Assembly (NCBI GenBank): GCA_027621915.1
Contig: JAQCAD010000017.1
Coordinates: forward strand, 1 to 58,987
Source: Pseudomonadota bacterium
GTDB taxonomy: Bacteria > Pseudomonadota > Gammaproteobacteria > Steroidobacterales > Woeseiaceae
Direction: 5' to 3'
Length of the DNA stretch: 58,987 bases
The notes under the pieces were generated by a model that was not told the DNA's origin, did not search any database, and saw only the letters and a program-made list of their open reading frames with translations. Below, piece after piece: positions 37,722-47,800 of this stretch; positions within the stretch are counted from its first letter, which is position 1, and every line of letters starts with the position of its first letter. A program made the position numbers and the translations under genes.

Positions 37722-39161
37722 ATGCGTGACATGCTTAAGTTTTATATCGATGGCGAATGGGTCGATCCCGTTACGCCGAATCCTTTTCCCGTCATTAATC
37801 CGGCGACGGAAGAGATCTGTGGGCGGATCAGTCTCGGATCACCGGCGGACGTCGACAAGGCCGTAGCGGCGGCCAGGCGTGCCGGACCTGCCTATGCGGC
37901 AACCAGTCGAGAGCAGCGAATAGCACTCCTGCAGCGCATTCTTGAGGAATTCGCCAAGCGGCACGACGATGTCGCTACGGCCATCATGGAAGAAATGGGC
38001 GCGCCCTGGAAACTCGCGAAATACGCGCAGGCGGCAAGTGGTCCGCAACATATCCAGGCGACCATCGATGCGCTGAAAAACTTCCGGTTCGAAGAGCAGC
38101 ACGGTACAACTCAAATTGCCCGGGAACCTATCGGCGTTTGTGCGTTGATCACGCCGTGGAACTGGCCGATCAATCAGATCGCGGTGAAAGTCGCCCCCGC
38201 ACTGGCCGCAGGTTGCACGATGGTATTGAAGCCGAGCGAAATCGCTCCGTTTGATGCAATGATATTTGCAGAGATCCTGCACGCCGCCGGTACACCAGCT
38301 GGCGTATTCAATCTCGTCAACGGCGATGGACCCAATGTCGGCGTCGCACTGAGCGGACACCCGGATGTGGCGATGGTGTCGTTCACTGGTTCGACTCGAG
38401 CTGGCGTTTCGGTAGCCCAGACGGCTGCGCCGACCGTCAAGCGAGTCGCCCAGGAACTCGGTGGGAAATCCGCCAATATCATTCTGGAAGACGCCGATTT
38501 CGAGAAATCAGTTGGCCGGGGAGCCAGTAGCTGTTTCGAGAACACCGGTCAGTCCTGTAATGCGCCAACTCGCATGCTTGTCCCTCGTGCCCGACTTGCA
38601 GAAGCCGCGGCTATCGCTGCCAAACGGGCTGACTCGACGACTACCGGCGACCCGCAAGGTGAAGGTATCAGGATGGGTCCGGTCGTATCGGAAACACAAT
38701 GGAACAAGATTCAGGGCCTCATTCAAAAAGGCATCGATGAGGGCGCCACGCTGGTCGCCGGCGGCACCGGGCGACCAGAGGGCCTGGACAAAGGATATTA
38801 TGTTCGACCCACTGTGTTCTCAAACGTTAACAACGACATGGTCATCGCGCGCGAAGAAGTATTCGGTCCGGTGCTGTCAATCATTCCTTATGACAGCGAA
38901 GATGACGCCATTAGAATAGCCAATGACACTCCGTACGGATTGTCCGGCTATGTGTCTTCATCAAATATCGATCGGGCCCGGGCTGTCGCCGCGAGGTTGC
39001 AAACCGGTATGGTGCACATTAATAATGCGGCGCTCGACGACCAGGCCCCTTTCGGCGGCTACAAGCAATCGGGAAATGGGCGCGAATGGGGGCCGCACGG
39101 TATCGGCGAATTTCTGGAGGTCAAGTCAGTGTATGGCTATCGCCAAACGGACGCTGATTGA
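37722..39161 (+). CDS. Aldehyde dehydrogenase (NAD(P)+)
   Basis: The 479-residue enzyme begins at ATG 37722 (MRDMLKFYIDGEWVDP). The oxyanion/cofactor segment PWNWPINQIAVKVAPALAAG is present. E245 lies in ELGGKSANIILEDAD and catalytic C279 in ENTGQSCNAPTRM. The C-terminal segment QAPFGGYKQSGNGREWG is typical. The sequence does not reveal a unique substrate; with betA in the window, betaine aldehyde is a possibility, but other aldehydes are equally plausible. It is divergent from the FAD oxidase gene. Confidence 0.9.
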   Translation: MRDMLKFYIDGEWVDPVTPNPFPVINPATEEICGRISLGSPADVDKAVAAARRAGPAYAATSREQRIALLQRILEEFAKRHDDVATAIMEEMGAPWKLAKYAQAASGPQHIQATIDALKNFRFEEQHGTTQIAREPIGVCALITPWNWPINQIAVKVAPALAAGCTMVLKPSEIAPFDAMIFAEILHAAGTPAGVFNLVNGDGPNVGVALSGHPDVAMVSFTGSTRAGVSVAQTAAPTVKRVAQELGGKSANIILEDADFEKSVGRGASSCFENTGQSCNAPTRMLVPRARLAEAAAIAAKRADSTTTGDPQGEGIRMGPVVSETQWNKIQGLIQKGIDEGATLVAGGTGRPEGLDKGYYVRPTVFSNVNNDMVIAREEVFGPVLSIIPYDSEDDAIRIANDTPYGLSGYVSSSNIDRARAVAARLQTGMVHINNAALDDQAPFGGYKQSGNGREWGPHGIGEFLEVKSVYGYRQTDAD

Positions 39162-39254
39162 CTCCTGAATTTGTCAGGCTATCGCTGCAACTTGCGGTTG
39201 CCAAAAATGTCGCAATCCCAGGAACTTAAGAAATTGAAGGGCTATCGCCATCTC

Positions 39255-40622
39255 ATGATTAATACCATACGAATCATAACAGGCACTATCGTAATCCTGG
39301 CTTTCGCGGGCATCAGCGGCTGTGCAGAAACGTCTTTGGCAGAGGCAACCGGCAAAGGACACATTCGTGGAATAAATTCCATTGTCACGGCCCCCGAGTT
39401 AGTTTTCCTGATTGAAGAGCGCGCTATCGGCACCGCCGACTACAAAGGTGCGGCTGGTTTCGCAGAGTACGACGACCTCACTTACAACTTTAATTTCGAC
39501 GTGTTTTTGCCGGGCGCAACCACGGCATCTCGCCTTGCAACGCAGACGATCGATGTCGTTGCTGATACCGATTACACAGTAGTAATTGCCGGCACAGTTG
39601 CGAATCCGACGATCATCTCGTGGGAGGCCGCGGAACGTGTATTTGAAGCGACTGAGACTGTTTTTGAAGCAGATTTTACGCACCTGTCGCCGGCGTTAGG
39701 AGAGGTGGATATCTACTTCGCCGCTGCCGGTACTTTGCCGGTCGCCGGAAACGCAACCACAAGCCTCAACTACGGTGAGAGAGTCCCACACCTGGAATTT
39801 TCAACAGGCAATTTCGAACTGATCATCACGCCGAAGGATGACGACAATCCGGCCAACTACATTTTTCAGTCGAGGACTATTTCGTCGACACCGGCGACAC
39901 GGGTCACCTTTGCGATTTTCGACGCCGATCCGTCGATTACCGCGGACGTCTCGGTCAATCTTATCAATGCCGCCGGTGGGTCCGCGAGCCTGCCCGATGC
40001 AACCAAACCGGCCCAATTTCGACTGTTCCACGCGGCTTTTGGAACCGGAAGCGTAGATGCATTTCTGGACAGCGATTTCGGGAACGTCGTTTTTTCAAAC
40101 ACTCCCTATGGAGAAGTCTCGTCTTACTCTGATATTGAATCCGTTAGCAAAGTCTTCACGCTTACCGATGCTGGCAATTCCGGCGCAACCGTGCACGAAG
40201 CAAATATTAGCATTGGGGCGAATTCAAGACGTACGATCATATTCGGTGGCGAGCCCGGCGCGCTTGCCTATCGTGAATTGACGAGTGACGGGCGATCGCT
40301 GGAAACGCATCCCATTGTCCGCATCACAAACATGGCGACCAATGCCGCGTTAGTAAACGCTTACATGCTTCCTCCCGGCACAGTTATTACGGAAGAAACT
40401 CTTCCGCAAATTGCGGGGTTCCCTACTTTCGCTGACACTGATTTCTTCGGCCTTAACGCCGGAATGTATGAAGTAACCATCACGCCGTTTGGCGAAATCA
40501 CCCCCATCTCAACGCCAGTGACGATTGACATCGCGAATGGTGACGTCGTTGATATCGCGGTTCTGGATACTGTTGACCCTGCGCTGGTCGACCTTGAGAT
40601 ATTCGATTCAACTTTGCCCTGA
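39255..40622 (+). CDS. DUF4397-like lipoprotein
   Basis: From Met 39255 the protein has 455 residues. A lipoprotein signal ends in AGISGCAET. Two or more DUF4397-like beta units follow (LSPALGEVDIYFAAAGTLP, and LFHAAFGTGSVDAFLDSDFG), which in other proteins appear as VDVY-type repeats. Upstream in-frame starts (39171, 39207) would place the hydrophobic signal too far in. No enzymatic motif is visible; an envelope-anchored protein of unknown role is the safest call. Confidence 0.7.
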   Translation: MINTIRIITGTIVILAFAGISGCAETSLAEATGKGHIRGINSIVTAPELVFLIEERAIGTADYKGAAGFAEYDDLTYNFNFDVFLPGATTASRLATQTIDVVADTDYTVVIAGTVANPTIISWEAAERVFEATETVFEADFTHLSPALGEVDIYFAAAGTLPVAGNATTSLNYGERVPHLEFSTGNFELIITPKDDDNPANYIFQSRTISSTPATRVTFAIFDADPSITADVSVNLINAAGGSASLPDATKPAQFRLFHAAFGTGSVDAFLDSDFGNVVFSNTPYGEVSSYSDIESVSKVFTLTDAGNSGATVHEANISIGANSRRTIIFGGEPGALAYRELTSDGRSLETHPIVRITNMATNAALVNAYMLPPGTVITEETLPQIAGFPTFADTDFFGLNAGMYEVTITPFGEITPISTPVTIDIANGDVVDIAVLDTVDPALVDLEIFDSTLP

Positions 40623-40651
40623 TCGCGCAGCAAACTATATCGATGCGAAAC

Positions 40652-42574
40652 TCAGGTAGCGATAGAGGCTTCGATGTAGGCTGTTTTGTCGTTCGCAGCG
40701 TCTTCTTTGTTAATCTGCTTTGATTGGTACATTGCCTGATCGGCCACGCTGACGAGGTGCCAGAGGTCATTTCCATGTTCAGGCATCAGGGCTATACCTA
40801 CGCTGGCAGCACATATAATTTCCTGACCCTGGATGATGTAGGCCTCACCGGCCGTGTCGACCAATCGCCTCGCGACGTGTTTGGCATCCTCTACAGACAC
40901 GCCCGGAAGCACGATGACGAATTCATCTCCGCCGAGGCGAGCCAGAATGTCTTCAGGTCGCAAACAAAACTCCAGCCGGTGACCGAAGGCTTTGAGCAAT
41001 GCATCGCCGGCCTGGTGGCCGAAGCGGTCATTGATTGACTTAAATTGATTCAGATCCAGATAAAGGACGGCGCCCAGAACCTGGTCGGCGAGAGATTCTG
41101 CTGCGAGCCGCTCGAATCCACGGCGATTAAGAATACCGGTTAACGGATCGCGCAGCGCATCGGCAAGAATCTTGGTTTCGTTATGCTTGCGTTGGGTAAT
41201 ATCGACAAGCGTAACGGAAAAGTCGCTTCCCACTGGTTCTGCAACGATGCGCAGCCATGCTTCGCCATCGACTCCCTCAACGGCGGTTTCGTAGCTCGTG
41301 CTGGTCATCGGAGAGTGATCTCCACCGAACTGATACAGCAATTTTTCCGGGTTCAGCAATCCCAGTTTCTCAAGCGGCATACCAACCAGGGTACTGTTAC
41401 CGCTTTGCAGGAAACGCTCAGCCGCTCTGTTGGCAAAAATGCAGCGGTAGCGAAGATCTGTATCACGTGGGTCGCGCGCGAATCGCAAAATACCGTTTGA
41501 TGAATGCTCGACGAGGGAACGAATAAGGTGCTCGCTGTCGGCGAGCGCTCTGAGTGCTCGTTTTCGCTCCGTTACATCGCGGCAGACGACAACAGTACCT
41601 TGATTCTGCCCCGACGGACCGGTCAGGGGTGCGCTGTTCAGTTCGTAGTATCTGTCTGATTTCATTCGCAAAGTCTGCGTGAGATCACGCTCCCTGCTGC
41701 GATCCAGGATTGCTTTCGCGTCCGGGATATCCTCCCAGAGTTTCTGGCCGATAAGTTTTTCTTCCGAAGCCTCCAGTAGTTTCTGCGCAGGGTAATTGGC
41801 ACTGATAATTCGCTGCGACTTGTCGAGCACGATAATCGGATCGCGAACATGATCAAACATCGTCTGATAAGCAAGCGGGCTGAATTCGTAAACTCGTAAC
41901 ACCATACTGGCCCACCAGTAGAGTGGGAGAAGAATAACAAGCGATAGTGACGTAAACGGGAAATCAGGTGGCCCGATTTTCAGGACGACGTTGCTTAGGC
42001 TGACGGCAAATGGCAAAGCAGCGCAAACAATCAATAGAATCACTTTCTTGCGGTGAGCCAGCGCGATTGACGGCAACCGCCCTGCTATCGCAATGATCGA
42101 GAATGCGAACAATCCGTAGGCGAACGGCGCATGTACCCGATTGAACCAGGCATGTTCTGTAGCGTCTGTAAACCGAACCACGCCGTCCACTTCGACAATC
42201 GCCCAGGCCATGTGATGCACCTCGTTTGTTATCGCCAGTACGGTTGATACAACGGGGACGATTGAAAACAGGATAAGTACGAGAACGTTTGCCCTGCCGA
42301 CAGTGAAATCCCGATAGATGCTGTAAAAGACGACCGGGATAAACCCTGCACTGAAAAACGTGAGCGTACGACCAATTCCGAAAATGTTCGGATCTGTCGT
42401 TTTGTACGCGAAAGCACTTCCCGCAACCATCATGCCGATGAGGAACAGGAAATAGCTGATAGCATTATTCGATGACTGTTCGGACGCTCGCGAAACCCGA
42501 ATGGCCAGCCATAGGTACAGGACGGCGGAAAAGCCGAGGACAGCCGGCAAAACTGCGTCAAGCTGACCGATCAT
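40652..42574 (-). CDS. 7TM-PAS-PAS-GGDEF diguanylate cyclase
   Basis: The 640-residue protein (Met 42574) has seven N-terminal helices (about residues 1-230) of the 7TM histidine-kinase-N type. Two PAS-like domains follow (about 235-350 and 360-470; VCRDVTERKRALRAL, LVDITQRKHNETKI). The C-terminal GGDEF domain contains LGGDEFVIVLPG. The I-site RPED, five residues before GGDEF, predicts product inhibition by cyclic-di-GMP. No EAL domain is present. It should synthesise c-di-GMP in response to a membrane-sensed signal. Confidence 0.9.
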   Translation of the reverse strand: MIGQLDAVLPAVLGFSAVLYLWLAIRVSRASEQSSNNAISYFLFLIGMMVAGSAFAYKTTDPNIFGIGRTLTFFSAGFIPVVFYSIYRDFTVGRANVLVLILFSIVPVVSTVLAITNEVHHMAWAIVEVDGVVRFTDATEHAWFNRVHAPFAYGLFAFSIIAIAGRLPSIALAHRKKVILLIVCAALPFAVSLSNVVLKIGPPDFPFTSLSLVILLPLYWWASMVLRVYEFSPLAYQTMFDHVRDPIIVLDKSQRIISANYPAQKLLEASEEKLIGQKLWEDIPDAKAILDRSRERDLTQTLRMKSDRYYELNSAPLTGPSGQNQGTVVVCRDVTERKRALRALADSEHLIRSLVEHSSNGILRFARDPRDTDLRYRCIFANRAAERFLQSGNSTLVGMPLEKLGLLNPEKLLYQFGGDHSPMTSTSYETAVEGVDGEAWLRIVAEPVGSDFSVTLVDITQRKHNETKILADALRDPLTGILNRRGFERLAAESLADQVLGAVLYLDLNQFKSINDRFGHQAGDALLKAFGHRLEFCLRPEDILARLGGDEFVIVLPGVSVEDAKHVARRLVDTAGEAYIIQGQEIICAASVGIALMPEHGNDLWHLVSVADQAMYQSKQINKEDAANDKTAYIEASIAT

Positions 42575-42752
42575 CCTGAAGTCGCAGCGTGTCATGAACG
42601 TATTGGGCAAACATCGGGCTATCGTAGTGCTCGACCCGCTTCATTGCTGCGACATGCGCCCCATTTCCAAACGGCTGAAGCGCGCGCCAATTCACGCTTT
42701 CAGGACATTTCGGCGGGATATTGGGAGCTGCGCGACCGGCGCGAAATAGTCG

Positions 42753-43889
42753 TCAGAGATCGTCCCCCGTATCACTGATCAGCGTGTCCACGACGGCTTC
42801 GAGTGCATGTTGCTGTGTGCTCCCCGAAGCGAGTGCGAGTTCATGTACTTTGAGCTGCCTGTGCGCGCTGGTCCCACGACTTAGAATATCCCGTACAGAA
42901 GCCACTTCCGCCTCGCAGTCAAGAACGCGCGCATCTTCGTAAGTCAGATCAAGAATCTCGTCCAATAGTTGTTCGAAAGGCACGATCGTGCCACGGGCAA
43001 AGTCAATCAGGCCTTCATCAAAACTGTAGCGCATGGCACGCCAACGGTTCTCATTCACCAACATCCTCGTGTAAGTTCTCCAGCGCTGATTTCGGGCCCT
43101 GAGCCTGTAAAGCATTCGCATAATGCAAACGAGCAACGCGGCAATTGCGATCGCGTCGTCCAGTCGCGTACAAACATCCATAATTCGTGCTTCCAGCGTC
43201 GGAAACCGTCCGCTAGGGCGCATGTCCCACCAAATTTTTGTGGAATCCTGAATCACTCCGGCGTTGACCAGAATTTCCACATGCCGTTCATACTCGTTGA
43301 AACTCTGGAACTGCTCTGGAAGACCGGTACGTGGCAACGCATCGAATATTGTCAGACGATAACTTTTCAGCCCGGTGTCATTGCCGTTCCAGAAAGGCGA
43401 AGAACAGGACAGTGCGAGCAGATGCGGCAGGAAGTACGCGGCCTGATTCATCAGGTCAATACGCAGCGAATCATCGTTGATACCAACGTGAACATGCATT
43501 CCACAAATAACCATCCGCCTTGCGGCACCCTGCATTTCTGCGGTCAGCGATTCGTAGCGGTCTTTCTGAGTATGCTTTTGCTCAGACCAATGACTAAACG
43601 GATGTGTGGATGACGCAATCGGCGCAATACCGTGTTGATCGGCAACCGCGATGATGTTTCGTCTCAGCATGCCGAGATCCTCGCGGGCCTCTTTCACATT
43701 GCGACAAATCTTGGTCCCGACCTCGATCTGCGAACGAAGCAATTCGGTCGTAACCTGGCCGCCAAGTAGCTTTTCACACTCGCCAAGCAATGATTTCGGA
43801 GGATCAATTACCAGGCCCCGGGTTTTTTTGTCGACGAGAAGATACTCCTCCTCGATACCCAGCGTGAATTCAGGCTCTTTGCGTATCAA
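42753..43889 (-). CDS. ybdK: Carboxylate-amine ligase (YbdK/GCS2 family)
   Basis: The 378-residue protein begins FTLGIEEEYLLVDKKTRGLV, the metal-binding start of the GCS2 fold. GMHVHVGINDDSLRIDLMNQ and the CSSPFWNGNDTGLKSYR region continue the family pattern. Members ligate cysteine or other amines to glutamate, or an unknown acid, with ATP; E. coli YbdK has weak gamma-glutamylcysteine activity. It follows an N-formylglutamate amidohydrolase gene on the same strand after a 43-nt gap. Confidence 0.88.
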   Translation of the reverse strand: MIRKEPEFTLGIEEEYLLVDKKTRGLVIDPPKSLLGECEKLLGGQVTTELLRSQIEVGTKICRNVKEAREDLGMLRRNIIAVADQHGIAPIASSTHPFSHWSEQKHTQKDRYESLTAEMQGAARRMVICGMHVHVGINDDSLRIDLMNQAAYFLPHLLALSCSSPFWNGNDTGLKSYRLTIFDALPRTGLPEQFQSFNEYERHVEILVNAGVIQDSTKIWWDMRPSGRFPTLEARIMDVCTRLDDAIAIAALLVCIMRMLYRLRARNQRWRTYTRMLVNENRWRAMRYSFDEGLIDFARGTIVPFEQLLDEILDLTYEDARVLDCEAEVASVRDILSRGTSAHRQLKVHELALASGSTQQHALEAVVDTLISDTGDDL

Positions 43890-43932
43890 AGGGGCTCTCC
43901 TTTTTCGTCAAGCAGTCTTACCTGGTCGCTTT

Positions 43933-44739
43933 TCATGCGATATCTGTCGGACTTCGTTGCGTCGGCACAGATTGGATGATTTCTCGTAACACGTCAGCGA
44001 TTTTCATAACACCATCTGCACGATGGATCAGGTCCTGGCGAATCTCGATCCCGACGTGCGCGAGTCCGATCGGCTCCGCGTGGTGATCGACAGTGAAATC
44101 CTGAGGCGCTTTGCCGGAATACGGCTCATTGTCACCTACCAGGTAGCCAGCCTCACGCAGGCCATGCAGAAATATCTCGGCTGTGACGCGATCTTTGTCC
44201 CACAAGACGCCCATTTCCCAGGTTCGAAAAGCGCCATTCAGAACCGGTGTGAAGCTGTGAATGGAAACAAAGACCGGGTAACTATTATGCAGCTGCAACC
44301 GCTTGATCTGAGCATCGATCGCGTCGTGGTAGGGCCAGTATATTTCGCCGGCCCGGATGTCTTTACTGTCCTGGCGAAGATTGCGATTGCCCGGCACCAC
44401 GATACCGTCGCCAAATTCCAGATATGCGCCGGGATCCATGAGCTGCCGATTGCAGTCAACTACAAGCCTGGAGTACTGGCATAAGACAGCCGTTACACCG
44501 AGAATTTCTGCCAATCGCTCAGTCAACGGACCGGCGCCGATGTCCAGCGCAATATGACATCGACGCGCGGCAGGATCCAGTCCCATCGAACCCAGCGCTT
44601 TCGGCAACCGTGAACACGCGTGATCGCAAACCAGTAGTGTCGGCGCCGTCGCGGCAGCGTTTAATACGGCGAACGGCTCCGGTTCATTCTTCGCGAGGAG
44701 CGATGCAGATTCTTTTTTTTGAGCGCCGTCGGTGGGCAT
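43933..44739 (-). CDS. N-formylglutamate amidohydrolase family protein
   Basis: The 268-residue protein (Met 44739, MPTDGAQKKE) shows the N-formylglutamate amidohydrolase fold: LLVCDHACSRLPKALG, DIGAGPLTERLAEILG, YSRLVVDCNRQL, VSIHSFTPVLNG and HVGIEIRQDLI. The His and acidic residues expected at the zinc site are there. Classical HutG-like members release formate from N-formylglutamate; distant members act on other amides. It is the first gene of a pair with YbdK. An upstream Met (44784) is less likely. Confidence 0.82.
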   Translation of the reverse strand: MPTDGAQKKESASLLAKNEPEPFAVLNAAATAPTLLVCDHACSRLPKALGSMGLDPAARRCHIALDIGAGPLTERLAEILGVTAVLCQYSRLVVDCNRQLMDPGAYLEFGDGIVVPGNRNLRQDSKDIRAGEIYWPYHDAIDAQIKRLQLHNSYPVFVSIHSFTPVLNGAFRTWEMGVLWDKDRVTAEIFLHGLREAGYLVGDNEPYSGKAPQDFTVDHHAEPIGLAHVGIEIRQDLIHRADGVMKIADVLREIIQSVPTQRSPTDIA

Positions 44740-44826
44740 AAATCGCCTGGCGGAAATGAATTCGCACGCAGTGTAACGCAACATCGGCGACGGTGGCGCT
44801 TTGCTGTTATGTGATATTTACCTATG

Positions 44827-47800
44827 TCAGGCAAGCTGGTGAGTCGCGTTTTGCTCCGCCCAGGGCTCAAATGTCTGCACGGATGTCGGCCGTGCGATGT
44901 AGTGGCCTTGCGCGTACTCGATGCCTAATTCACTAAGCTTATCAAGGACTTTCCTGCTCTCCACACGCTCGGCGATCGTCGCAATTCCCATTGCCTGGCC
45001 GACCTGGTTGATGGCCTTCACCATGCTTTCATCCACCGAATCCTCAGCAACATTTCGAATAAACTGACCGTCAATCTTGAGGTAGTCCACCGGCAAATTC
45101 TTGAGATAGGTGAACGAGGACAATCCACTGCCGAAATCATCCAGTGAAAATTTACAACCCAACTTCTTAAGCGCCTGCATAAAATGAATGACTCGCGAAA
45201 GATTCGAGATTGCCGCCGTCTCGGTGATCTCAAAACAGATTGCGCCATTTGGCAACTTCTGTTTCTTCAGTTCATTAATTACAAATTCGAGAAAGCGGTC
45301 CTCGCTCAGGGAGGTTCCCGACAAATTGATGGCCAGAGTGAAGCGCGCTTCCTCTGCTTCCGGGTTTCGATCTGCCAATCGCGACAATGCTTGCTGAATA
45401 ACCCAGCGATCCAGAGTCGACATCAGGTTGTATCGCTCGGCGGCGGGAATAAACTGGTCTGGCCCGACCAAATCGCCTTTCTCGTCCCGCATCCGAAGCA
45501 GCAGTTCATAGTGCCCGCGTGAGTTGCTTGTGCTCTTGCCAATTCCGACAATCGGTTGATAAAACAGCTCGAAGCGGTTTTCCTCTACGGCGCTGGTTAT
45601 TCGCGACACCCATTTCATTTCTTCGTGTCGCATCGACGCATCGGTGTCCTGGTACAGGTGAATCTGGTTGCGACCCATGTCTTTGGCTGAGTAACAAGCC
45701 ACATCGGCCGAGCTCATCACGCTCGCGACGTCCGCGCTTTCGCTGGATACGATGACGACGCCGATTGAACAACGTGCGCTCGTAAAAGCATCCTTCCAGG
45801 TAAATCGATGCTCTTCGATAGCACCGCGAATCGCCTCTGCGACTTCCATAGCCCGCTCTTCGGTGCAGCGCTCGAGCAGGATGCCGAACTCATCGCCGCC
45901 AAGCCGGGCGACGATGTCGGTTGAGCGAATATTCGCCTGAACCAGAGCAGTTATCTGACGCAGTAGTTCATCGCCGGCGGTATGGCCGAATGTGTCATTG
46001 ACGACTTTGAACTGATCGAGGTCAAGATAAAGTAATGCATGGGTCTCGTCCGGTCTGCCATGTGCACCATCAAGCGCGGCCACCAGGCAATTTTCGAATT
46101 CCCTGCGATTGATCAAGCCAGTCAGCGTGTCATGCGACGCCTGATACGATAGTTTGCGAAAGAGCCTGGATTCCTTGCTCACGTCGTGGAACACCATCAC
46201 GGCACCAATCACGTTGCCGATACGATCCCGAATTGGCGCCGCGGAGTCCTGAATCGGAACCTCAACGCCTTCTTTATTGATCAAGACGGAGTTCTCGGCC
46301 AGCGTAATCACCCGCCCCTCCTTAAGGCAGCGGGACACAGGATTTTCGACAGCGGCGCGAGTGTGCTCGTTGATGAGCATCATCAGCGAATCGATTGGCT
46401 CGCCGTGCGCGTTGCGCATATCCCAACCTGTCAGATCCTGTGCTACCGGATTAATGTAGTCGACGAAACCTTGCGCGTCAGTTGTAATCACACCGTCGCC
46501 AATCGATTGCAGTGTCACCTGGGCACGCTCTTTTTCCTCGAAGACACGGGTCTCTGCTTTCTTGCGCTCGGTGATGTCAGTAATCGTTCCCTCGTGGGCT
46601 GCGACTTTTCCGTTGTCGTCATAGATCGCGCGGGAATTTTCGAGCACAACGATTTCCTTGCCATCCTTGCGCCGCAATCGATATTCGAAATTTTTAACCA
46701 CACCATTCGCTTCGAGCCGCGCGAAAACCCGTTCCCGATCTACCGGATTTACGTACAGCACCGTCGTCCGACCTGCGCGTTTCAAATCGTCAACACTTTC
46801 ATATCCGAGCATCTCGACCAGCGCCGGGTTGACAGTAATTATTTCGCCCTCGCGCGAAGCGATATACACACCATCGACAACATTTTCGAACAATCCCCTG
46901 TAACGGGATTCGCTCTGCTTCAGTTTTTCATCATCAATCTGTTTCTTGATCGCCAATCCGGCCAGACGCGCCAATCGCGCGAGCTTATCGAGTTCATCAG
47001 TCGTCGGCTGGCGGGGTTCGTTCAAATAAATGTCGAGAGTGCCGATGATACGGTCTTTGGCGCCATGCAACGGGAGCGACCACGCGGCGCGAATATCATG
47101 TTTTCTGGCCAGCGCCTTTAACCCGCGCCAGGCCTCATCGTCGGCAATCGATTCGACGATTTCCTGCCTGTTGTTAAAGACAGCCGCACCGCACGTAACA
47201 CCACCCTCCTCAACTTTCAGAAAATCCAGAGCGAGCTTGAATGGCTCTGGCAGACTGGGTGCCGCCTCTACTGACAGAGTCTGGTTTTTGACATCCAGGC
47301 GCATGACGGCGCCAAACATACCGCCATTGATTTTTTCCAGGCAGTGACATATCGAGCGCAGTGTCCGATCACAGGCGGTATTGACTGCGACCATCTCAAG
47401 AATCTTGTTTTGCGCATAGGCAAATTCTTCATTGCGTTTTCGATCAGCAATGTCAGTAATACTGACCCTGATCAGTTTGCGGTCCTGTGACGGCAACTGA
47501 CTAAATCTGACCTCACAGGGGATTTCAACACCGTGAGAATTCTTGTGGGTCCACTCGAATATCGGATGCTCGCCATTGAGCGCTCTTCCCACGTATCCCC
47601 GGGAAATTCCAAATGAGGGCGTGCCATCGGGCTGCATACGAGGGCTGATCGCCTGCGGACCGATGCTTAACAGGCGTTTCCGCGGAAGGTTGAAGAGGTG
47701 GCACGCTTTTTCGTTCGCATCTACGAATTTGTTGCTCGTAACGTCGAGCACGACAATCGCCTCGGGTGCGTTTTCAACCAACGCCCTGTAGCGTTCTTCG

